Assembly (NCBI GenBank): GCA_958402445.1
Contig: CATXTO010000039.1
Span: 1 to 17,876, forward strand
Reading direction: 5' to 3'
DNA from: an uncultured Eubacteriales bacterium
GTDB taxonomy: Bacteria; Bacillota; Clostridia; Oscillospirales; Oscillospiraceae
DNA length: 17,876 nt
Made by a program: the position numbers and the translations under genes
The notes under the pieces: generated by a model
Told to the model about the DNA's origin: nothing
The model's input: the letters and a program-made list of their open reading frames with translations, nothing else
Databases searched by the model: none
In this document: positions 7,583-13,882 of the stretch, in pieces
How positions within the stretch are numbered: position 1 is the stretch's first letter
Layout of the letters: every line of letters starts with the position of its first letter

Positions 7583-8767
7583 TTAATCAGTGGTGGTTCT
7601 AGTGAATTGATAATACAAAACCGTATCACTTCCCCAATATCCCTGAGAGTACGATTTGTTATTGTGATCGGCATTGTGGGCGGCATATGCGCGTGTCACC
7701 GTGTCGTTCTGTACGCACATATTTACATGATAGTAATTACCCTTAGCATCTTGATTAATAATGATACCACCAGCATTACACTTCTCATAGTTGGATGAAG
7801 TCCAATAGAAATGGTTTGCATAGAAATAATTTCGCATTCCAGTGACAGTTCTCCATTGATAGGATCCTACATTCCATCCACTGTCACCACTAGTAGTGGG
7901 AATATATCCGGCCAAAATAGCTTGGGACACATAGTTGGCACAATCATTATGACAATAATAGGTGTAGGCAGAGTTGTATTTACTCAGGTTGATGTAATGG
8001 TTACCATGGGGACAGGTTTGATTATAGGCTGCTTCCGAGGAATAGGTCCTGGCGTAGTCACGAGCTCTGACCCGGTAATACAGCGGAGCCAGCGCTCTGG
8101 GCTGCACCGTGAGCTCGTTCTCCGCCGCCCGGCTTAAAACTTCCGCGGTGTTTTTCCGGCCATTTTGCTTCATCACTGCGGCGTCCTCCGGGAAGTACTC
8201 CTCCAGCGGGAAGGTACGACCCCCATCTCCCAGGCCGAGCACCTCACTCACCTGTCCGTCCTCCGTGTGGTTGATTCGGATTGTAAACGCCAATTCAATC
8301 ATTTTCCCAAAGTCGTCGGAGTATCCGTCGATTTCCTGGACAATGGCGGCGGCAGCTTCGTCATAGTTGGAAATGGAGTCCGCTGCTGCTAAAATTCCCC
8401 GCGCTACGCCAGATTCACAGGCGGCCTGAACCTGCTCGCCGGTACAATCCTCTATGGTAGACACGCCCACCGCGTCCAGCATTCCGGCAATGTAGGGGAG
8501 CTCTTCCATAGACTGTGCCTTCAAGCACATGTGAAATAAGAGGGTGCAATCCGCCTGAACGGTCCCGTCCTCAGCATAAAAGCTCTCCATGTTGAGCAAC
8601 TCCACGGACGCAATGTTATAGTATTCTTCTTCCGCCGCAATCAGGGGCTGCGCAGCCTCCATCACATCGCCGTCCGACAGGAAATTAGGGGCGGATTCTC
8701 TGCTGACGCCGCTGGCGAACGTCGCACCCGTCAATAACAGGGTGAATACAGCAATAAAATAGAACAA
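7583..8767 (-). CDS. Secreted protein with C-terminal Amidase_6-type domain
   Basis: An exported protein of up to 394 residues. The N-terminus (FYFIAVFTLLLTGATFASG) is a signal-peptide core. Residues about 30-225 form an unrecognised acidic, helical region. From about residue 230 (YYRVRARDYARTY) to 388 it resembles the putative amidase family PF12671. The motif NDCANYVSQ gives Cys276 as likely nucleophile, His347 (YYHVNMCVQ) is a candidate base, and AHNADHNNKSY matches the family's C-terminal His/Asp segment. Family members are linked to peptidoglycan or peptide amide hydrolysis; the substrate here is unknown. The start is unsettled. The frame opens at a stop 15 nt before the TTG at 8767, no ribosome binding site is in place, and an earlier TTG (minus-strand TTGAAAAATAGC) is one base out of frame. 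It is probably first in an operon with the two lipoproteins. Confidence 0.75.
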   Translation of the reverse strand: MFYFIAVFTLLLTGATFASGVSRESAPNFLSDGDVMEAAQPLIAAEEEYYNIASVELLNMESFYAEDGTVQADCTLLFHMCLKAQSMEELPYIAGMLDAVGVSTIEDCTGEQVQAACESGVARGILAAADSISNYDEAAAAIVQEIDGYSDDFGKMIELAFTIRINHTEDGQVSEVLGLGDGGRTFPLEEYFPEDAAVMKQNGRKNTAEVLSRAAENELTVQPRALAPLYYRVRARDYARTYSSEAAYNQTCPHGNHYINLSKYNSAYTYYCHNDCANYVSQAILAGYIPTTSGDSGWNVGSYQWRTVTGMRNYFYANHFYWTSSNYEKCNAGGIIINQDAKGNYYHVNMCVQNDTVTRAYAAHNADHNNKSYSQGYWGSDTVLYYQFTRTTTD

Positions 8768-8853
8768 GTCTCGAGCTATTTTTCAAAAACGTTATTTAAT
8801 CTTCTTTATTTCTGTAGCTGCTGCAGCGTCTCTCTTTTTTACTCCTCTGTTAC

Positions 8854-8882
8854 AGTATAGCACGTCATTGTTAAACTGTCAA
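8854..8882 (-). promoter_or_regulatory. Consensus SigA promoter of the amidase-lipoprotein unit
   Basis: On the minus strand TTGACA (8877-8882) is followed after exactly 17 nt by TATACT (8854-8859). The -35 is perfect and the -10 has one mismatch. Transcription should start near 8847, giving an approximately 80-nt leader. AGAGGAG (around 8842-8848) lies near the 5' end, with no start codon at the right distance. Confidence 0.8.
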
Positions 8883-8923
8883 GAAATGAGAGAAAAAGCA
8901 GAATGACTTTCATCATATGGCCC

Positions 8924-8952
8924 TTTCCCTCTTCCACATTTTGTGCTATAAT
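8924..8952 (+). promoter_or_regulatory. Extended -10 promoter of the SCP2-aminotransferase unit
   Basis: TATAAT at 8947-8952 preceded by TG at 8944-8945 (TGCTATAAT), a strong extended -10. The -35 region 17 nt upstream (TTTCCC, 8924-8929) is poor, as is common for extended -10 promoters. It is divergent from the amidase promoter, with only about 40 bp between the two -35 regions. Confidence 0.65.
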
Positions 8953-9022
8953 GGCTAAAATATCTTGGTATCTCATCTGCTGACTGCAAAAGCAGGAAAA
9001 TCCTTTTAAAGGAGCGTACCTT

Positions 9023-9787
9023 ATGAAAGAAGCAAAGGCCATGGCCTATGTGAATCTGTATGGCGTCCTGTCGGCCCTGGAAAACCTGTGCGAGTTGGAC
9101 GAGCCGGCCCGAGAAATCCTGTCCGGGCTGAAAAGGCCCGTTTCCTTGTGCTTTTCCGTCAAGGGCGGTCCCTGCGCCACGCTACATTTCACGCAGTACA
9201 GCTGCCGTATGACAGAGGGCAGCCAGGACTGCACCTGCAGCATGCGGTTTTCCTCCCCGGAGAAGTTTAACGCCCTTATCGAGCATAATAAGCCCGGTTT
9301 TCCGGGTAAAAATCCTTTGCAGCTCTTTTCCTTCCTCCTGGGCCCCTTCTCCCAGCTCACCGCCCGCCTGACGGAGCTGCTGCGGCCCTCGGAGGAAGCG
9401 CTGCGGGACCGGGCCTTTTTTGAGGAAAGCACCATCCTCACCATGTACACCATCGCGGGCGCGATCTCCGCCCTGGCCAACACAGACCCCATCTCTCAGG
9501 TTTCCGCCAGTTATACGGTGGACGGGCAGGTCTCTCTGGGGATTCGGGATGTGGCGGAGGCGACCATTGAGGTGCAAAATCACCATTTCACCACCCGGAA
9601 GGAGCCGGCACAGAATCCCCGGGCCGTCATGGAGTTTGCAACCATTGATTTGGCCTACGGCCTGTTCACCGGCCAGGTCTCCACCATCAACGAGATGTGC
9701 AAGGGGACCATCCGGCTGCGGGGCATGATTTCCATGGTGGATAATATTAACCGGATTTTGGACCGGGTCGCCGTGTACCTGGCATAG
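9023..9787 (+). CDS. SCP2-like (sterol carrier protein fold) protein, possibly two tandem domains
   Basis: A soluble 254-residue protein with no signal peptide. The C-terminal half (about 155-254) has the SCP2 pattern. Beta-rich segments with alternating hydrophobics are followed by MEFATIDLAYGLFTGQVST and GTIRLRGMISMV, which resemble the helix plus 'GKlkikGd' end of that fold. The N-terminal half (about 38-120) shows the same order: VSLCFSVKGGPCATLHF, then FSSPEKFNALIEH, then LLGPFSQLTARL. That suggests an internal duplication (inference). SCP2-fold proteins bind lipids or acyl groups, or act as accessory proteins in quinone synthesis; the ligand here is unknown. The start at 9023 is supported by AAAGGAG at 9008-9014 with 8-nt spacing. 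The stop lies 11 bases before the aminotransferase start, whose ribosome binding site overlaps this gene's stop, so the two proteins are probably made together. Confidence 0.7.
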   Translation: MKEAKAMAYVNLYGVLSALENLCELDEPAREILSGLKRPVSLCFSVKGGPCATLHFTQYSCRMTEGSQDCTCSMRFSSPEKFNALIEHNKPGFPGKNPLQLFSFLLGPFSQLTARLTELLRPSEEALRDRAFFEESTILTMYTIAGAISALANTDPISQVSASYTVDGQVSLGIRDVAEATIEVQNHHFTTRKEPAQNPRAVMEFATIDLAYGLFTGQVSTINEMCKGTIRLRGMISMVDNINRILDRVAVYLA

Positions 9788-9798
9788 GAGGAAACGCC

Positions 9799-11073
9799 AT
9801 GAGCAAATATCCTGAGTACAATCACGCGAAAAGCCGGGCCTGGTTTGACCGGGCGCTGGAGGTCATCCCCTCGGGTATCTATGGGCATTTGGGGCCTTCA
9901 GAAGGGCTGTTTCTTCCTTTGGAGAAGTGGCCGCTCATCGCCTCCCGGGCGAAAGGCGCCTACTTTTGGGACATGGACGACAACCGCTATCTGGACCTGA
10001 TGTGCGCCTACGGCCCCAATATTCTGGGATATGGGGACCCGGACGTGGACCGGGCGGCCATGGAGCAGCTCATGGTGGCCAACTGCACCACCGCGCCGTC
10101 CTTTAAGATGGTGGAGTGCGCGGAGCTGCTGGTGGACACGGTGGCGATGGCGGACTGGGCCTTTTTTATGAAGAACGGTACGGACGCCACCACGTTTTGC
10201 GTGCTCTGCGCCCGGGCGCACACCCGCAAACGGAAGGTTTTTTTCCTCCGAGGATACTACCACGGCAACGACCCCTGGGCTATGAAGGCTGACTATCCCG
10301 GGATTCTCCCGGAGGATGTGGCCCACAATGTGGTTTTGCCCTGGTTTGACGTTGAGGCTCTGGAGCAGGCCTATGAAGCCTGCGGCGGCGATGTGGCCGC
10401 TCTCATCGCGCAGCCCTACGACCATGGGAACTTCGCGGACAACCGCTGCGCCACCAAGGAATACTGGGCGGCGGTACGGGCGTTTTGCGACAAACATGGC
10501 ATCGTCCTGATTCTGGACGATGTGCGAGCCGGTTTCCGGCTGGACCTGCAGGGCTCCGATCATTATTACGGCTTCCAGGCGGACCTGATCTGTTTCTGCA
10601 AGGCCCTGGCCAATGGCTACAACATGTCTGCGGTCTGCGGCAGAGAATTTTTGAAGTCCGCCGCCTCTTCCCTGTCCTTCACCGGATCCTACTGGATGAG
10701 CGCAGAACCCTTCGCCGCCTGCATCGCCTGCATCCAGAAGCTCAAGAGCCTGGACGCGCCAAAGCTGTTTCGGGAAATGGGCGAAAAGATCACCGACGGG
10801 TTCAAGGCCGCGGGTGCAGCCCATGGCTTTGACTTGGTGGTTTCCGGGGAACCCGCCCTATTTTATCTGCGCATTGCCAACGACGACAGTCTCATGCTCC
10901 ACCAGGAATGGGTAGCCGAATGTGTAAGCCGCGGCCTGTTTCTCACCAGCCACCACAACCACTTCCTGAACGCAGCGCTGACCGACCAGGATATCGCCCT
11001 GGCGGTGGATATCGCGGACGACGCTTTCTCCGTGGTCGCAGCCCGGCACCCGGAGTTGGGCTTGACTCCTTAA
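9799..11073 (+). CDS. Class III PLP-dependent aminotransferase, HemL-like
   Basis: A 424-residue fold-type I PLP enzyme of the class III family, closest by eye to glutamate-1-semialdehyde aminomutase and related sugar or amino-acid aminotransferases. The PLP-binding lysine is Lys268 in FCKALANGY. Asp240 in ILDDVRAGFR pairs with the PLP ring nitrogen; the usual DE is DD here. The phosphate-loop motif is KNGTDATTF (residues 125-133) where HemL has NSGTEATM. YYHGNDPWAMK replaces the HemL CYHGHAD segment. These differences, and the absence of other haem genes, argue against a true HemL. The ATG at 9799 has AGGAGG at 9786-9791, overlapping the end of the SCP2-like gene. The gene ends at a strong terminator. 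The substrate is unknown; the partner suggests a hydrophobic or carrier-bound one, but this is speculation. Confidence 0.85.
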   Translation: MSKYPEYNHAKSRAWFDRALEVIPSGIYGHLGPSEGLFLPLEKWPLIASRAKGAYFWDMDDNRYLDLMCAYGPNILGYGDPDVDRAAMEQLMVANCTTAPSFKMVECAELLVDTVAMADWAFFMKNGTDATTFCVLCARAHTRKRKVFFLRGYYHGNDPWAMKADYPGILPEDVAHNVVLPWFDVEALEQAYEACGGDVAALIAQPYDHGNFADNRCATKEYWAAVRAFCDKHGIVLILDDVRAGFRLDLQGSDHYYGFQADLICFCKALANGYNMSAVCGREFLKSAASSLSFTGSYWMSAEPFAACIACIQKLKSLDAPKLFREMGEKITDGFKAAGAAHGFDLVVSGEPALFYLRIANDDSLMLHQEWVAECVSRGLFLTSHHNHFLNAALTDQDIALAVDIADDAFSVVAARHPELGLTP

Positions 11074-11084
11074 TTGTGCAACGT

Positions 11085-11117
11085 GCCCGCCCGTTTTAAA
11101 AAACGGGCGGGCTTTTT
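11085..11117 (+). terminator. Strong intrinsic terminator after the aminotransferase
   Basis: Perfect 12-bp stem GCCCGCCCGTTT (11085-11096) and AAACGGGCGGGC (11101-11112) with loop TAAA, followed directly by TTTTT (11113-11117). It lies 11 bases after the stop codon. Confidence 0.93.
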
Positions 11118-11194
11118 CGGGGTCGCCGTGGCAGACGGAAGGCCCACTATAACAGTACATTTATCGTAATTTTGGTCTGTACTTCTTGGAAAAA

Positions 11195-11219
11195 CCCTTC
11201 TATCCTGTCAGAAGGGGGT
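11195..11219 (+). promoter_or_regulatory. Hairpin overlapping the ribosome binding site of the XRE regulator
   Basis: CCCTTCT (11195-11201) and AGAAGGG (11210-11216) can form a 7-bp stem with an 8-nt loop. The right arm is the front of the AGAAGGGGG ribosome binding site 8 nt before the ATG at 11227. If formed, it would partly hide that site. No convincing promoter was found between 11118 and 11194. Confidence 0.4.
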
Positions 11220-11226
11220 ATTTAAA

Positions 11227-11568
11227 ATGCAATTACGTCGAAATTTGTCCGAGGCGCTTAACACCATTCGACAGGAGCAAAATCTGACCCTGTCCGACCT
11301 TGCCGAAAAGCTGGACGTCGCCCGCTCTTGCCTGCAGCAGATGCTTCATGGCCATGGGAATCCCAGCCTGAATACCGTCGAGCGCATGGCGGAGCGATTG
11401 GAGGTGGACCCCGTAGCGCTGCTGTCCACCGCTCCGCAGAGTAACCAGGCGGAGCTATTTCTCCATATGACCATGATGCGCACCCTCCAGCTCCCCGCTG
11501 AACGGCGGCAAGCACTGGAGACGCTGGTCCTGGAGTTTATCCAGCTCTGGGAAAAATCCGAATCCTAA
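11227..11568 (+). CDS. XRE-family helix-turn-helix transcriptional regulator
   Basis: A 113-residue DNA-binding protein. Residues about 5-64 form a Cro/CI-type five-helix domain: LSEALNTIRQEQNLTLSDLAEKLDVARSCLQQMLHG holds helices 1-3, with the HTH at about 21-41, and PSLNTVERMAERLEVDP is the typical helix 4-5 end. The tail of about 45 residues is helical (LPAERRQALETLVLEFIQLW) and may serve dimerisation; no ligand or metal domain is present. The ATG at 11227 follows AGGGGG (11213-11218, 8-nt spacing). The gene stands alone between a terminator and a convergent kinase-like gene, so its targets cannot be read from context; it may bind its own upstream region. Confidence 0.88.
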   Translation: MQLRRNLSEALNTIRQEQNLTLSDLAEKLDVARSCLQQMLHGHGNPSLNTVERMAERLEVDPVALLSTAPQSNQAELFLHMTMMRTLQLPAERRQALETLVLEFIQLWEKSES

Positions 11569-11692
11569 TTCTGCCGGAGGTTATGCGAGAAACGGCCGTA
11601 CCAGCCTGTTTCAGGGGCGACCCAAATCCATAGAATCAAAGGAGTTTTGCCCATTGCTTCCAATCCCTTTGGCCGCAGGCCTCTGGTCCCAG

Positions 11693-11735
11693 GCAAAAGC
11701 CGCACCGGGCCCCAAGCTGGAGCACGGTGCGGCTT
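11693..11735 (-). terminator. Terminator of the cytidylate kinase-like gene
   Basis: Long hairpin with outer stem AAGCCGCACCG (11697-11707) and CGGTGCGGCTT (11725-11735). An inner pairing of GCTCC with GGGGC extends it on the minus strand, and TTTTG follows. It lies about 7 bases beyond the minus-strand stop codon. Confidence 0.85.
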
Positions 11736-11742
11736 AACTCTG

Positions 11743-12330
11743 TTAAGAAAACTTTGCTTTCACATAGTCCCAGATAATATCCGCCGATTTTTCTATGCCG
11801 ATGGTACTGTTTAAGGCCATGTCATAGTTCCGAATATCGCCCCAGGTGTACTCGGAATAGGTGTTGTAAAAGGCGGCGCGAGCCTTATCCTTCTTTTGCA
11901 GGGCACGTTCCGGATTGTCCATGGGCTCTTTGTAGTCGTCCCTGGCCCGGCGGATCCGCTCCTCCAACGGCGCATGGATAAAAATTCGTACGCAGTTCGG
12001 GATTCCTTTTAGAATACAGTCCGCCGCGCGGCCGACAATGACGCAGGAGCCCTGCTCCGCCAATTCCCGGATCACGGCAAACTGCGCATTCCTGGCTTGT
12101 TCATACACAGACGGAACCGTGGTGGCCGCATAAACGCTATACAAAAAACTGGAGGTCTGCTTTTCCTCCACTTCCTTGACAAAATCCAGAGCAAACCCCG
12201 TCTTTTTTGCCGTCAGGGAAATCAGTTCCTTGTCATAATAGGCAATGCCCATTTTCTTGGCCAGACATTCGCCTATTAAGCGGCCTCCGGAACCATGCTG
12301 CCGCGCGATGGTGATAACGACGTTTTTCAT
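11743..12330 (-). CDS. Cytidylate kinase-like family protein
   Basis: A 195-residue P-loop protein of the cytidylate kinase-like family (PF13189), common in Clostridia and of unproven substrate. The N-terminus ITIARQHGSGGRLIGECLAKKMG carries the nucleotide-binding loop (residues 9-20; GSGGR in place of the classical GKS/T), followed by AYYDKELI, the family signature. The central segment GSCVIVGRAADCIL and the lid-like FIHAPLEERIRRARDDY match nucleoside monophosphate kinase order. The missing canonical GKT lysine means it should not be equated with CMP kinase (Cmk). The ATG at 12330 is preceded by a purine-rich ribosome binding site (GGAGGGAAGGAAC on the minus strand). It has its own promoter and terminator and is a single-gene unit. 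Confidence 0.88.
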   Translation of the reverse strand: MKNVVITIARQHGSGGRLIGECLAKKMGIAYYDKELISLTAKKTGFALDFVKEVEEKQTSSFLYSVYAATTVPSVYEQARNAQFAVIRELAEQGSCVIVGRAADCILKGIPNCVRIFIHAPLEERIRRARDDYKEPMDNPERALQKKDKARAAFYNTYSEYTWGDIRNYDMALNSTIGIEKSADIIWDYVKAKFS

Positions 12331-12376
12331 GTTCCTTCCCTCCCGGTCTGGATTGCAGGTATCATCTGCTATTATA

Positions 12377-12405
12377 ATTATACTTCATTTGGGTAATTTC
12401 GGCAA
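12377..12405 (-). promoter_or_regulatory. SigA-type promoter of the cytidylate kinase-like gene
   Basis: On the minus strand TTGCCG (12400-12405), 17-nt spacer, TATAAT (12377-12382); a second overlapping TATAAT occurs at 12371-12376. The predicted start is about 40 nt before the ATG at 12330. Confidence 0.75.
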
Positions 12406-12450
12406 GTAAATTTCCAAAATTTTTTTAAGCTCCCCTGGCGTCGGTCTAAA

Positions 12451-13071
12451 TTATCGGATAAAGCTTGTTTGGATCACGGGTTCCCGTTCCGGCATGGCCA
12501 GGCCCGCCTGCCGGCCCGCCTCCTGGCACTGGAGCAGCCAGACCAGGTTGCGCCCCAGAGTGCGCATGGTCTGCAACCCCTCCAGATCCTGCCGTACCTC
12601 CTCCGGGGTATTGCCGTGCACCTGATTCCAATACTGGCTGGTGGCAATGACCATGTTGTTCATGGAAAAATACAGATTGAGTTGCTGAAAGGCCATGGTG
12701 GCCCCGCCCCGGCGGCAGGAGACCACAGCCGCCGCCACTTTCCCGGCCAGGCGCCCAGCGGCTGTAAAGAACAGGCGGTCCAGAAAGCTGGTGATCTGCC
12801 CGCTGGCGCTGCCGTAATATACGGGAGACCCCACCACCAAGCCGTCCACCTGGTCCGCGCGGCTTACAATATCGTTGACGGCATCGTCATAGATGCAGGT
12901 TCCTCTCTTTTTACAGGCGCCGCAGGCTGAGCAGCCTGGTACGGAGCCTGCACCCAGCCAGACTTCCTCTGTCTGCACGCCGCCCAACTGCAGGGTTTTC
13001 GCCACCTCCTCCAGAGCCGTGGCCGTACAGCCTTTGGCATGGGGGCTTCCGTTAATTAAAATAACATGCAT
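12451..13071 (-). CDS. Flavodoxin-like NADPH-dependent FMN reductase (iron-sulfur flavoprotein type)
   Basis: A 206-residue cytoplasmic flavoprotein. It starts MHVILINGSPHAKGC, the FMN phosphate-binding loop of the FMN_red/flavodoxin_2 group. A four-cysteine segment follows, CSACGACKKRGTC (Cys47, Cys50, Cys53, Cys59), then DD, as in multimeric flavodoxins and some iron-sulfur flavoproteins. GSPVYYGSASGQITSFLDR is the second FMN-contact region and YFSMNNMVIATSQYWNQVHG the later one. The ATG at 13071 has AGGAGG (13079-13084) 7 nt upstream, which decides the start. The frame is open for 113 more codons upstream to 13410, but that part has low-complexity, unlike-protein composition. Likely a redox enzyme reducing quinones, nitro compounds or other small molecules; the physiological substrate is unknown. 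No terminator is seen after the stop. Confidence 0.9.
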   Translation of the reverse strand: MHVILINGSPHAKGCTATALEEVAKTLQLGGVQTEEVWLGAGSVPGCSACGACKKRGTCIYDDAVNDIVSRADQVDGLVVGSPVYYGSASGQITSFLDRLFFTAAGRLAGKVAAAVVSCRRGGATMAFQQLNLYFSMNNMVIATSQYWNQVHGNTPEEVRQDLEGLQTMRTLGRNLVWLLQCQEAGRQAGLAMPEREPVIQTSFIR

Positions 13072-13084
13072 AATGATTCCTCCT

Positions 13085-13842
13085 AAATCTATTGGTTCTT
13101 CTTTCCAAAGCAAAAGCTGTATGAGGGGTTGAACGGACCGCCCCGCCCCGATTTCCGGAATTCCCCACCCTGATTTCCCGAAAGCCAAAGCCTGGGCCAG
13201 CCGAAAAACGGCCTCTCTTTGTCCAACCCACTGCGGCCAGGCTGTCCCGGCGGGATTAAGTAAGCCAGGAGAACTGCGCAACGACCCTGCTGACACCCAC
13301 GGAAATGATGGTATGCAGAACTTTGGGTGCACTCCGTGCAGAGCCGAAATCCGCATCCGGCGCTCAGACGACTCCGTTTTCCACACATTGAGTTTGATGG
13401 TCTCCTTCACATACGAAACTCATCAAAACTTGAAAAAATAATCAGCCTCACGCCGGGATGGGAGCACATCCAATGCTAGCCCAAGGTGAAGCCGTCCATA
13501 TAATATCAGTCAGCATCTCGTCCAAAGGGATGGCCTCCGCTCTGATCAGGGCGTCCCGTTCGTTTTCCGCCTCCAGCACCACCTCAAAGCCCAGGGTCCT
13601 AGTTCAGTTTCTTGAGCATGGCCTGGCGGGATTTTGCTTGACATCCGCAAGCATAATGCGATAGCGGTCGTACCGGAACGCCGTGCTTGAAGCGCCCGCG
13701 GCGCACAAGCAGCCCGGAGCCGTCAGCGTTCCCGTTTCTTTTTCTATTATACAAAAAGCGCGCGCCGGATGCAACAGGCCCGCCGGCAGTTTTCCCCCAT
13801 GTTACAGAACTTTCTTCGACCTTACCAGGCCGCACGGCGGGC
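13085..13842. other. Gene-poor region with possible decayed coding remnant
   Basis: About 750 bp without an intact gene between the flavoprotein ribosome binding site and the spoIVA terminator. On the minus strand around 13500-13600 one frame reads GFEVVLEAENERDALIRAEA and then IPLDEMLTDI, which has protein-like composition. The same frame upstream (about 13620-13690) reads AFRYDRYRIMLADVKQNPA before a stop. An overlapping frame reads VRRGRFKHG and ends RQAMLKKLN. None has a start codon with a ribosome binding site. This could be the wreck of a frameshifted gene, but I cannot name the family. The part at 13090-13410 shows open frames on the minus strand without recognisable content. Confidence 0.35.
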
Positions 13843-13877
13843 AAAAGGCGCTGCAACCTGTGATTGCAGCGCCTTTT
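13843..13877 (-). terminator. Terminator of spoIVA
   Basis: Perfect 14-bp stem AAAAGGCGCTGCAA (13843-13856) and TTGCAGCGCCTTTT (13864-13877) with a 7-nt loop, 5 bases beyond the spoIVA stop. The right arm supplies the U run on the minus strand. Confidence 0.88.
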
Positions 13878-13882
13878 CGGTT

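Noticed and set aside
9898..10824. Long minus-strand frame opposite the aminotransferase (308 codons)
   Set aside because: It is a mirror of a GC-rich coding gene. Its His/Arg/Gly-rich composition is unlike a real protein.
9799..11073. True hemL (glutamate-1-semialdehyde aminomutase)
   Set aside because: Key motifs differ (KNGTDATTF, DDVRAGFR, YYHGNDP), no other haem genes are near, and the gene is coupled to an SCP2-like protein.
13072..13410. N-terminal extension of 113 residues on the FMN reductase
   Set aside because: The frame is open, but a strong AGGAGG 7 nt before the ATG at 13071 and the family's normal N-terminus (MHVILINGSP) fix the start there.
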